Of a stretch of 5,192 nt of DNA, positions 1 to 5,192 are shown piece after piece. Positions within the stretch are counted from its first letter, which is position 1. Every line of letters starts with the position of its first letter. Under the pieces are notes generated by a model. It ran no database searches, was not told where the DNA came from, and saw nothing but the letters and a program-made list of their open reading frames with translations. The position numbers and the translations under genes are program-made. This stretch comes from an uncultured Clostridia bacterium (GTDB lineage Bacteria > Bacillota > Clostridia > Oscillospirales > Ruminococcaceae): positions 1 to 5,192 of the forward strand of contig CALCSA010000173.1 of NCBI GenBank assembly GCA_937894185.1, read 5' to 3'.

Positions 1-23
1 TCATCAAAGTGATCGGGGAGTAG
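1..23 (+). CDS. Possible last codons of a rightward gene (partial)
   Basis: Reading from base 3, the frame gives Ile-Lys-Val-Ile-Gly-Glu followed by TAG at 21-23. It would be the extreme C-terminus of a gene lying left of the window. The only support is its position: a strong intrinsic terminator for the same strand begins 50 bases further on, which is where a rightward gene ending here would need one. Six residues are too few to identify anything, and another frame or no gene at all is possible. The opposite strand also has an open frame through this stretch. Confidence 0.25.
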
Positions 24-72
24 AAGCGGCTACGAGTGGGAGCCTGACCCCATTCCCCCCGCACACATACCG

Positions 73-104
73 AGGCGCGAAGGCTTTCACCTTCGCGCCT
101 TTTA
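73..104 (+). terminator. Rho-independent terminator, rightward
   Basis: A perfect 11-bp inverted repeat (73-83 with 90-100), GC-rich, encloses a 6-base loop and is followed at once by TTTT (100-103) on the + strand. On the - strand the hairpin is followed by CGG and not by a T-run, so it is directional. It implies transcription arriving from the left of the window and ending before the convergent mtnN gene. Confidence 0.8.
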
Positions 105-177
105 TCGTTTCCGGCAGCATCCGGCCCACGAAAAAGCCACATTCAAGGGGGTCTTCCCCGCCCATCATCCACACATA

Positions 178-206
178 ATTTTATACAATTTGCAGGGAAA
201 TGTCAA
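178..206 (-). promoter_or_regulatory. Candidate sigma-A promoter, leftward, no assigned gene
   Basis: Read on the - strand, a perfect -35 box TTGACA (206-201) is followed after 17 bases by TAAAAT (183-178); TATAAA (185-180) is an alternative -10 with a 15-base spacer. Transcription would begin near 171 and run left. It lies 48 bases beyond the mtnN stop, so it does not serve mtnN. The only open frame it could serve begins with ATG at 142 and leaves the window after 47 codons, but that frame contains the terminator hairpin at 73-104. The target is therefore uncertain: a leftward gene, a small RNA, or a chance match in the AT-rich patch. Confidence 0.5.
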
Positions 207-253
207 TGGAAGAACCCCAGTGGCGTTGCCGGGCCGGGGCCGTTTATCCCAAT

Positions 254-952
254 TCAGCGGGGGTTGGGTTTACCCTGCCGGACCATTCCCAGCACAATCT
301 CCGCGGAGTTGCGGGCGGCCTGCTCCACAAAGCTCTCGAAGGAAAGCTGAGCCTCCTGAGCCGCGTCGTCGGAAAGGGAGCGGATCACCAAAAAGGGTGT
401 GTCGCTCATATAGGCCACCTGAGCCACCGCCGCCCCTTCCATTTCCACGCAGAGGGGGTCGCAGCGGCGGACGATGTCCGCCTTGACGGAGGGGTCCTCC
501 ACAAAAATATCCCCGGTGGCAATGCGGCCCACCTTGTGGCGGAAGCTTCGGTGCTCCATTTGGGAGATTGCCTGCTCCGCCAGCTCCAGCAGTTTGGGGT
601 CGGCGGCAAACCGATGGCAGAAGGGGTGGAAGTTGGCAAGGAAATCCCCCTGCACATCGTGGAACAAAAGCTCCTGACCCAACACCACATCCAGAACGGA
701 AAGTTCCCCGCAGGTGGAGCCCGCCACCCCGATATTGACTACCACTTTGGCCCCCAGCTCCCGGATGAGGGTGGAGGTGCAGACCGCCGCGTTGATGGTT
801 CCCACGCTGCAACAAACCGCCGCCACCGGGACTGTGTCAATCTTGCCGATATAGAACTTCATCCCGTAAGCGGTGACGGTTTTTTCCACCTCCATCGCCC
901 CAAGGATGCGGCTCAATTCGGCGTCTAAGGCGGCAATAATCCCCCACATCAT
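254..952 (-). CDS. mtnN: 5'-methylthioadenosine/S-adenosylhomocysteine nucleosidase
   Basis: Cytosolic enzyme that hydrolyses the glycosidic bond of methylthioadenosine and S-adenosylhomocysteine, releasing adenine. This clears inhibitory by-products of SAM-dependent methylation and polyamine synthesis and feeds methionine salvage (family knowledge). The 232-residue product matches the usual 228-236. Visible hallmarks are the N-terminal GIIAALDAE, with Glu12 at the place of the E. coli acid/base Glu12; the NIGVAG loop (73-78); ATGDIF (145-150); VEMEG (169-173), whose Glu172 matches the ribose-binding Glu; and RSLSD (191-195), with the catalytic Asp. The start at 952 is chosen because AGGAGGG (967-961) lies 8 bases upstream; an adjacent second ATG at 949 is possible. 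An in-frame extension to 1138 would overlap the upstream gene and lacks family similarity. The start is one base past the stop of the pseudouridine synthase gene, so the two are probably co-transcribed and translationally coupled. No convincing terminator follows the stop. Confidence 0.95.
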   Translation of the reverse strand: MMWGIIAALDAELSRILGAMEVEKTVTAYGMKFYIGKIDTVPVAAVCCSVGTINAAVCTSTLIRELGAKVVVNIGVAGSTCGELSVLDVVLGQELLFHDVQGDFLANFHPFCHRFAADPKLLELAEQAISQMEHRSFRHKVGRIATGDIFVEDPSVKADIVRRCDPLCVEMEGAAVAQVAYMSDTPFLVIRSLSDDAAQEAQLSFESFVEQAARNSAEIVLGMVRQGKPNPR

Positions 953-953
953 G

Positions 954-1916
954 CTATTCACCCTCCTGTTTGCTTGGCCCCGGTTCCCCGGCAAAGGGTA
1001 CCGGAATGGAAAAGCTCCTGCCTTTGAGGTATTCCAGCGGGCCTGCCGAAGTGGTAAAGGCAAAGGTAATCTTGTAGGCCCACAGAGCCTGACGGTTGCC
1101 CAGCCGGGCGTTTTCCCGGCTGTTGCCGTATTTGGCATCCCCCCACAAGGGGTGGCCCATGGCCGCCATCTGGGCCCTGATCTGGTGGGTGCGCCCGGTG
1201 AGAAGCTCCACCTCCAGCAGGCTCTTGTTCCCCCGGGTTTCCAGCACCCGGTAGCGGGTCAGAGCGATTTTGGCTCCCGGCACCGGCTTTTTGGAGATGG
1301 TCACCGTATTGGCGGCGGCATCCTTTACATGGTAGCCCTTGAGGGTTCCCGATTTCTGCTCCGGGCAGCCGTGGACGATGCAAAGATAGTACTTTTCCAC
1401 CTCTCGCAGGCGAATTTTCTCGCTGAGAATCTGCAGCGCCTCAAAGGTTTTGGCGGCGATGACAATCCCCCCGGTATTCCGGTCGATTCGGTTGCAAAGC
1501 GCCGGGGTGAAGGAGTGCTCTTCCCGGGGATTCCACTCCCCTTTCCGGTAGAGGTAGTGGAGAATCCGCGCGATGAGGGTATCCTCTGCCCGGGAATCAT
1601 CCTCGTGGACCAAAAGGCCCTGCGGCTTGTTGCAGAGGAGAATCTGCTCGTCCTCATAGACCACTTCCACTACCGGGGGAGCAGCCAGAAAGGGCAGGGA
1701 TTCCTCGGTGTCCAGCACGTCGTCGGGGAGGTAAACCCTCACCGTATCCCCTGCCCCAAGCTTGTCCCCCGGCTGGCACCGGGCCCCGTTAATCTTGATA
1801 TCCTTTTGACGAATGGCCCGGTAGAGCAGGGAGGCGGGCAAGCGGGGAGCTGCCTTGCGCAAAAATTTATCCAGCCGCTGGCCGGCATCGTTGGGCCCAA
1901 TGAGATAACTTTTCAG
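954..1916 (-). CDS. RluA-family rRNA pseudouridine synthase with S4 domain; CTG start
   Basis: Isomerises uridine to pseudouridine in RNA; RluC/RluD-type members act on large-subunit rRNA. The exact target base cannot be read from sequence. The 320-residue product has an N-terminal S4 RNA-binding domain (about 10-66: AGQRLDKFL, then IKINGARC). The catalytic domain follows: NKPQGLLVHEDD (96-107), NRIDRNTGG (142-150) with the catalytic Asp145, LTGRTHQIRAQ (239-249) and GHPLWGDAKYG (254-264). The first conventional start, TTG at 1862, would remove the beginning of the S4 domain. The frame stays open up to a TGA at 1955-1953 without ATG, GTG or TTG before that point. CTG at 1916 is preceded by AAGGAAG (1930-1924) at 7 bases and yields a family-like beginning (Lys-Ser-Tyr-Leu-Ile-Gly-Pro-Asn-Asp-Ala-Gly). 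It is the first gene of a leftward pair with mtnN and is divergent from radC. Function is well supported; the start is inferred. Confidence 0.93.
   Translation of the reverse strand: MKSYLIGPNDAGQRLDKFLRKAAPRLPASLLYRAIRQKDIKINGARCQPGDKLGAGDTVRVYLPDDVLDTEESLPFLAAPPVVEVVYEDEQILLCNKPQGLLVHEDDSRAEDTLIARILHYLYRKGEWNPREEHSFTPALCNRIDRNTGGIVIAAKTFEALQILSEKIRLREVEKYYLCIVHGCPEQKSGTLKGYHVKDAAANTVTISKKPVPGAKIALTRYRVLETRGNKSLLEVELLTGRTHQIRAQMAAMGHPLWGDAKYGNSRENARLGNRQALWAYKITFAFTTSAGPLEYLKGRSFSIPVPFAGEPGPSKQEGE
961..967 (-). promoter_or_regulatory. Strong ribosome binding site of mtnN
   Basis: AGGAGGG on the - strand, 8 bases before the ATG at 952. It fixes the mtnN start and lies wholly within the last codons of the upstream pseudouridine synthase gene. 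Confidence 0.85.
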
Positions 1917-1935
1917 GTTGGATCTTCCTTCCCGT

Positions 1936-1963
1936 TTGCAAAGGTTATAAAATCATGTATAAT
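1936..1963 (+). promoter_or_regulatory. Sigma-A promoter of radC
   Basis: TTGCAA (1936-1941), a 16-base spacer, then a perfect TATAAT (1958-1963). Taking TTTGCA (1935-1940) instead gives 17 bases. Initiation near 1970 would leave a leader of about 27 bases before the ATG at 1997. The promoter overlaps the 5' leader of the divergent pseudouridine synthase gene, so the two transcription units share this short region. Confidence 0.7.
1944..1949 (-). promoter_or_regulatory. Weak candidate -10 box for the rluA-family/mtnN unit
   Basis: TATAAC on the - strand, about 28 bases before the CTG start. The nearest TTGATA (1976-1971) is 21 bases away, which is too far for a normal -35, so this is only a candidate. 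Some leftward promoter must lie close to here if the gene pair is transcribed independently. Confidence 0.25.
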
Positions 1964-1996
1964 ATCAGTATATCAACGAATTTTGCGGGAGCATCT

Positions 1997-2707
1997 ATGA
2001 AGGAACTGGATAAAAATACGATTCACGCAGGGCATCGGGCCAGAATCAAGGAGGAGTTCCGCAAGCAGGGGCTGGAGCATTTTCCCAGTCACAAAGTGCT
2101 GGAACTTCTGCTGTTTTACACCATGCGCCGGGGGGATACCAACCCTACGGCTCATCGCCTGATGGACCGGTTCGGCTCCCTTTCCGGGGTGTTGGACGCA
2201 CCCATTGAGCTGCTGCAGGAGGTGGAGGGGGTGGGGCTGGAATCCGCCACCCTCCTCAAGCTGATGCCCGCCCTGCTGCGAGCCTATCTGGACGATAAAG
2301 TAGACGCCAAAAACATGCTCAAAAGCTGCGACGACGCCAAAGAATACGTCCGCCACAAGTTTTTGGGAGAAGAGCAGGAGCGCATCCTGCTGGTTTGTCT
2401 GGCTGCCAACGGCAAGATAATCCACTCCTCTTGGGTTTCTCAGGGAACCCGCCGCACCGTGGAGCTTTCTCCCGCCGCGGTGGTGCGGACCGCTTTGCGC
2501 TGCGGTGCCGTCAAGGCGCTGCTGGCCCACAATCATCCCGATGGCTTGTGCAACCCTTCCAGCCGGGATTTAAGAACCACCAGCATCCTCTTTGACGAGC
2601 TGGCCCGGGTGGGGGTGGAGCTGGTAGATCATATTATCACCGCGCCCGGCGGAGTGTATTCCATGGTGGAGCACGGCATGTTCCCCGCCCATAGAAATGA
2701 AATCTAA
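1997..2707 (+). CDS. radC: RadC family protein (JAMM/MPN+ domain, UPF0758)
   Basis: Conserved bacterial protein with a metalloprotease-like JAMM fold. Its biochemical role is unsettled; the historical DNA-repair assignment came from an E. coli allele later traced to recG. The product is 236 residues, normal for the family. It opens with the typical HAGHRARIKEEF (10-21), VLELLLFY (34-41) and a helix-hairpin-helix region ending in EVEGVG (75-80). The JAMM metal set is present: probable Glu128, HNHP (178-181), Ser187 and Asp191; VGVELVDHII (205-214) is also typical. The family's usual HNHPSG reads HNHPDG here. ATG 1997 is preferred over in-frame ATG 1955: GGGAG (1987-1991) lies 5 bases upstream, and 1955 falls before the predicted transcription start. 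It is divergent from the rluA-family/mtnN pair and followed by a membrane-protein gene on the same strand. Confidence 0.95.
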   Translation: MKELDKNTIHAGHRARIKEEFRKQGLEHFPSHKVLELLLFYTMRRGDTNPTAHRLMDRFGSLSGVLDAPIELLQEVEGVGLESATLLKLMPALLRAYLDDKVDAKNMLKSCDDAKEYVRHKFLGEEQERILLVCLAANGKIIHSSWVSQGTRRTVELSPAAVVRTALRCGAVKALLAHNHPDGLCNPSSRDLRTTSILFDELARVGVELVDHIITAPGGVYSMVEHGMFPAHRNEI

Positions 2708-2776
2708 CCTTCACTTTACCATATTTCCCGCAGCGGCACAATAGCGGGCGAACTTTATGAGATGGCGGCGATTAAT

Positions 2777-3235
2777 ATGAAAAAAATATTTTTGCCGGCG
2801 GCAGGGCTAATTCCCTTTGCCTTGGGCTTTGGGATGAACGCCCGGATGATGGCAAATATGGATTTAGTGCTGCCCTACCGTCTGATTGGCGCTGTCTGGC
2901 TGCTGTTTTGGGGCCTTGTGGGATATGGCGCGAAGTATTTTGCCGGTTCCGCCAGAAGCTCTGCCTTGCTGGCTCACCTGATCCCCGGCGCTGTGCTGTT
3001 GTGCCTGCTGTATCAGGAGCTGGTGTTGGGGCGGTATTGGTTTAATCTTCTTGGAGTGGCCACTCAGTTTTATTATCTGCCTCTGCTCAACCTCGCCTTT
3101 GGGCTGGAAAATTTTCTGTTTGCCCTGACCGGCGGATGGGTTCACCGCATGTGGTACAGCTACCTGATTGCCTTTGGGCTGATGTGGGCCGCCTTCTATC
3201 TCGGGAGCCGACTGAGAGCCCACCGCACAACATAA
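2777..3235 (+). CDS. Small multi-spanning membrane protein, unknown function
   Basis: I do not recognise a family. From ATG 2777 the product has 152 residues and is mostly hydrophobic, with likely membrane segments near 3-21, 34-55, 62-84, 90-112 and 126-145, so four or five spans. It has a short basic N-terminus (MKKIF) and a basic, polar C-terminal tail (SRLRAHRTT), which suggests a cytoplasmic C-terminus. There are several aromatic pairs (RYWF, FYY, RMWYSY) but no catalytic motif I can see. An in-frame ATG at 2762 would add five residues. The 2777 start is chosen for the MKK beginning and a weak GGCGG about 8 bases upstream; neither start has a strong Shine-Dalgarno sequence. It follows radC after a gap of about 70 bases without an obvious terminator, so it may be co-transcribed with it. 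The terminator at 3275 ends this strand's transcription. Confidence 0.8.
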   Translation: MKKIFLPAAGLIPFALGFGMNARMMANMDLVLPYRLIGAVWLLFWGLVGYGAKYFAGSARSSALLAHLIPGAVLLCLLYQELVLGRYWFNLLGVATQFYYLPLLNLAFGLENFLFALTGGWVHRMWYSYLIAFGLMWAAFYLGSRLRAHRTT

Positions 3236-3274
3236 GCCGACTTCCCATGTTCTCGGCAAGGGACCTGCCGCAGC

Positions 3275-3309
3275 AAACAACCCGACAGCCTTGGCTGCCG
3301 GGTTGTTTT
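3275..3309. terminator. Probable bidirectional terminator between convergent genes
   Basis: A long stem pairs 3275-3284 with 3299-3308 (10 bp), then after one A/C mismatch 3286-3289 with 3294-3297, closing a CTTG tetraloop. On the + strand the arm runs into GTTTTA; on the - strand it ends in TTGTTTG. It sits 39 bases after the membrane-protein stop and just beyond the end of the leftward flagellar operon (stop at 3317), so it can serve both. The T-run is better on the + strand. Confidence 0.8.
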
Positions 3310-3316
3310 AACGTTA

Positions 3317-3691
3317 CTACTTCTTATAATCCATCAGGCTGCCCCCGGAGGAATGGGCTTTGCCCAGATAATCCAGCACCTTTTGCTGGGCATTGGCACT
3401 GGCCACATCCTTGTGGGCGGACGCCTTGTGCTCCTCCAGAGCCTTTGCCACCACACGGTCCATGGTCAGCATTTTGGCCACCAGCTCCCGGGCGGAGGCA
3501 TCCTGTTCGAAGGCTGCCTTCTCCTTGGGATGAGTTAGAGCCAGAGCATCGTATTCATCCATCAGGGACTGGCGTTTTTCCACACACTCGATCAGGCAAT
3601 CGGGATTGTGCCGCTGTTCGGCCATTTGATTGGTGAGCCGGTACAGTTCATCCAGAATGGTGGCAAATCCAAGGGAGGGCTGGGGGCTCAT
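3317..3691 (-). CDS. Small flagellar-operon protein in the fliT position, FliT-like chaperone candidate
   Basis: A 124-residue, highly charged protein, predicted mostly helical, with no signal peptide or membrane segment. I see no diagnostic motif. Its assignment rests on context: it is the gene after fliD and fliS, where fliT commonly stands. FliT is a small helical export chaperone for the FliD cap protein, and the length fits (FliT is about 110-125 residues). The region around 29-46, with closely spaced charged residues and ERHNPD/EKRQSLMDEYDAL-type spacing, resembles the helical repeats of FliT/FlgN-like chaperones only in a general way. The ATG at 3691 overlaps the fliS stop in an ATGA arrangement, so translation is probably coupled; only a poor G-rich stretch (3706-3702) precedes it. 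It is the last gene before the terminator at 3275. A lineage-specific flagellar protein is the alternative. Confidence 0.75.
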   Translation of the reverse strand: MSPQPSLGFATILDELYRLTNQMAEQRHNPDCLIECVEKRQSLMDEYDALALTHPKEKAAFEQDASARELVAKMLTMDRVVAKALEEHKASAHKDVASANAQQKVLDYLGKAHSSGGSLMDYKK

Positions 3692-4089
3692 ACCGCTTTA
3701 ACCCCCACTCCCGGCTGATTGCACCGGCTGAGCTTTTCCGCTTGAGTGAAGGAATCCCGCAGTTCCTTTAGCAAAGGAACCAGCTCATTGAGAATATTCA
3801 CGTTTTTTTCCAGATTGGCCTTGCGGATTTGCTGGGCAAAAAAGATGTAGAAGTTATGCAGCTCCCCCGAAATAGGATACCGCATATCCAGAGAAGAATC
3901 CAACGTGGAGACGATGGTTTGAGATTTCATCAAACTTTCGTTGGCGGCGGCCAGGTCTTTTTTCTCAATGTGGATGACCGCCAGACGGCATTGTTTAATC
4001 AGCTCATCAAAGAGCTTTACCAGCAGCTCACCGGGAGCCATCGTGGAAAGAGACTGTTCCTTGTACTGTGCGTACGCGTTGGTTAGCAT
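3688..4089 (-). CDS. fliS: Flagellar export chaperone FliS
   Basis: Cytoplasmic chaperone that binds the C-terminal helices of flagellin, prevents premature polymerisation and delivers it to the flagellar type III export gate (family knowledge). The 133-residue product has the FliS pattern throughout: NAYAQYKEQSLSTMAPGELL (4-23), which matches the family's NAYxQYKxxxVxTAxPxEL start; KLFDELI (25-31), where the family has LYDGLI; AANESLMKSQTIVSTLDSSLD (48-68), where FliS has its conserved I-x-x-L helix; and LVPLLKELRDSF (103-114). ATG 4089 is chosen because AAGAGGTG (4103-4096) stands 6 bases before it; a GTG at 4098 lies inside that site and has no site of its own. The gap from fliD is 28 bases and the following gene overlaps by 4, so this is an operon. 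Confidence 0.95.
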   Translation of the reverse strand: MLTNAYAQYKEQSLSTMAPGELLVKLFDELIKQCRLAVIHIEKKDLAAANESLMKSQTIVSTLDSSLDMRYPISGELHNFYIFFAQQIRKANLEKNVNILNELVPLLKELRDSFTQAEKLSRCNQPGVGVKAV

Positions 4090-4095
4090 GCTTTT

Positions 4096-4103
4096 CACCT
4101 CTT
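4096..4103 (-). promoter_or_regulatory. Ribosome binding site deciding the fliS start
   Basis: AAGAGGTG on the - strand, 6 bases before ATG 4089. The GTG at its end is in frame with fliS but is part of the ribosome binding site, so it is not the start. Confidence 0.75.
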
Positions 4104-4117
4104 GTTTTGATGTCCGG

Positions 4118-5192
4118 TCAGCTGCCGAAGTCCTGAAGCCAGCCGCTTTGGGTGTTCATGCGGGAAATGGCGGTCTCCAAAGCGGAAAAGCGCTTCCAGT
4201 ACCGGTTGTATTCATTTTCCAATCGGATTTTTAGCAGGCTGATCTGCCGCTCCACAGTGTCCAGTTGACGGCTCAGGGTGCTCTCGTTGTTGCCGGTGGA
4301 ATAGTCGGTTCCGGCCAGCGCCACCAGTGAGCCCTGATTGGTAGAACTGGTGCGCACGGCGTTTTCGATCACTTCGTCCAGCCGGTTGGCGACGCCGTCG
4401 GTGGAATGGGTAAACAGCTCCCGCACCGCGTCGGGGTTGGTGTTCAGCATCTCCCGCAGCTTCTTTTCCCCTGCCTCGGTCATCTCCAGCCGGCCGTTGT
4501 TGGCATAGCTGGCGGAGCTGTAGCTCTCGGTGGTGATGCCGATGTCATACAGGGAAATGCCGGCGGATTCCACTTTTTCGTAGAGAACGCCCCGCAGCTG
4601 CCCCAGAATGCCGCGCAAGGTGGAATCGTTCCGCAGCAGTCCTTTTTTGGCCTCTGTTTCCCAAGTCTTGATCTGCTCCTCGGACATTTCGGCCCTTTGC
4701 TCATCGGTCAAAGGTTCATAGCCGGCAGTGGCCTTTTCCTTGGTGATGCCGTCAATGGCATCGATGAGCAGGTTATATTCTTCAATAAAGGTTTTGATTT
4801 TATCCACCACATCATCGGGGTCGGTGGTGACGTTGATGGTGATGGGGCCATCCAGATTTTCTCCGGTGACGGGGTCGAATTTAGAGGCTGCTTTGACGTC
4901 AAAGTCCACTCCGTTGACGGTAAAGGTGTTGGTGGTGCTGACCACCTCCTGCCCACCCACCACAATGATGGCGTTTTGGCCTTTTCCCGCAGCCAGCGCA
5001 CCGTCGTAACCACTGCTCCCCGCCTCGGTCTGAAAGCTCTTTTGCCCGAAGAGAGTCTCAAGGGCATTGCCGGAAACATCTTGAAACTCCAAATCCAGTG
5101 CGCCGCCGTCCAGGGTAAGCTGCCCCGTTTTGAAGCTAGCTACATCCCGGCCCACCGTCTCGTTGATTTTGTTGATCAAATTGTACAGCGTG
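4118..5192 (-). CDS. fliD: Flagellar filament cap protein FliD (HAP2), partial
   Basis: FliD forms the cap at the growing filament tip and guides flagellin assembly outside the cell after type III export. The last 357 or so codons are visible; the frame stays open to the right edge (residues TLYNLINKINE precede the first in-window start-like TTG at 5179), so the true start lies beyond the window. The C-terminal FliD domain is clear: VVDKIKTFIEEYNLLIDAI, then YEPLTDEQRAEMSEEQIKTW followed by EAKKGLLRND, GISLYDIGITTESY, NPDAVRELFT, and the closing coiled-coil segment with RYWKRFSALETAISRMNTQS and GWLQDFG. The N-terminal export signal and D0 helices are not in the window. Transcribed leftward into fliS and the fliT-position gene, the usual order. 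No break or frameshift is seen. Confidence 0.96.
   Translation of the reverse strand, partial: TLYNLINKINETVGRDVASFKTGQLTLDGGALDLEFQDVSGNALETLFGQKSFQTEAGSSGYDGALAAGKGQNAIIVVGGQEVVSTTNTFTVNGVDFDVKAASKFDPVTGENLDGPITINVTTDPDDVVDKIKTFIEEYNLLIDAIDGITKEKATAGYEPLTDEQRAEMSEEQIKTWETEAKKGLLRNDSTLRGILGQLRGVLYEKVESAGISLYDIGITTESYSSASYANNGRLEMTEAGEKKLREMLNTNPDAVRELFTHSTDGVANRLDEVIENAVRTSSTNQGSLVALAGTDYSTGNNESTLSRQLDTVERQISLLKIRLENEYNRYWKRFSALETAISRMNTQSGWLQDFGS

Noticed and set aside
15..51. Structured GGGGAGTAG...CCCC stretch recalling the openings of some riboswitches (manganese yybP-ykoY, THF)
   Set aside because: Short pairings can be drawn (15-18 with 48-51, 20-23 with 30-33), but the other conserved parts of those riboswitches are absent and no gene follows on this strand before the terminator. 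A covariance-model scan would settle it.
2..142. Leftward 47-codon open frame from ATG 142 to the window edge
   Set aside because: It passes through a perfect terminator hairpin, has an unconvincing composition and only a poor ribosome binding site. Too weak to list as a gene, though the promoter upstream keeps it open.
200..928. 242-codon open frame on the + strand
   Set aside because: It lies opposite mtnN, which has all its catalytic residues and a strong ribosome binding site. The antisense product shows no family features.
254..1138. mtnN extended to a start at 1138
   Set aside because: The extra 62 residues overlap the pseudouridine synthase in another frame, and the family begins at the GIIAALDAE segment, directly after the ATG with the AGGAGGG site.
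873..2000. 375-codon open frame on the + strand, longer than the real gene opposite
   Set aside because: It is antisense to the pseudouridine synthase, whose catalytic and S4 motifs are unmistakable. The + strand product shows no domain, is rich in Gly, Pro and Val, and crosses into the divergent promoter region. It is a GC-driven shadow.
2715..2742. Possible promoter (TTTACC, 16 bases, CACAAT) before the membrane-protein gene
   Set aside because: Both boxes are poor matches, so read-through from radC is as likely.
2728..2749. Small inverted repeat CCCGC...GCGGG after radC
   Set aside because: Only 5 bp with a 12-base loop and no T-run; not a terminator.

Overview
The window looks like ordinary chromosomal sequence from a motile, moderately GC-rich Clostridia-type Firmicute, possibly Oscillospirales-like. 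The clues are AGGAGG-type ribosome binding sites, sigma-A promoters of TTGACA/TATAAT type, a clostridial-style RadC and S4-type pseudouridine synthase, and a fliD-fliS-(fliT) flagellar cluster. The genus cannot be named from the sequence alone.

Layout. Positions 1-253 hold no confident gene. There may be the last codons of a rightward gene (stop at 21-23), then a strong rightward-facing intrinsic terminator (73-104) and a near-consensus leftward promoter (178-206). Positions 254-1916 are a leftward two-gene unit: an RluA-family rRNA pseudouridine synthase, then mtnN (MTA/SAH nucleosidase). They are separated by one base, and the mtnN ribosome binding site lies inside the end of the upstream gene. 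The synthase has no ATG/GTG/TTG start that keeps its whole S4 domain; a CTG at 1916 with a well placed Shine-Dalgarno sequence is the best start. A short divergent region (1917-1996) carries a clear promoter for rightward radC (1997-2707), followed by an unrecognised multi-spanning membrane protein (2777-3235). A stem-loop at 3275-3309 sits between convergent genes and probably terminates both sides.

Positions 3317-5192 are the 3' end of a leftward flagellar operon: fliD (filament cap, 5' end beyond the window), fliS (flagellin export chaperone) and a small gene in the fliT position that overlaps fliS by 4 bases. Together these make the filament cap and the chaperones that deliver its subunits.

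I see no CRISPR array, tRNA, rRNA, insertion sequence, phage gene or defence system. The points most worth a second look are the CTG start, the orphan leftward promoter at the left edge, the unknown membrane protein and the divergent FliT-position protein. I found no convincing evidence of a previously undescribed system.
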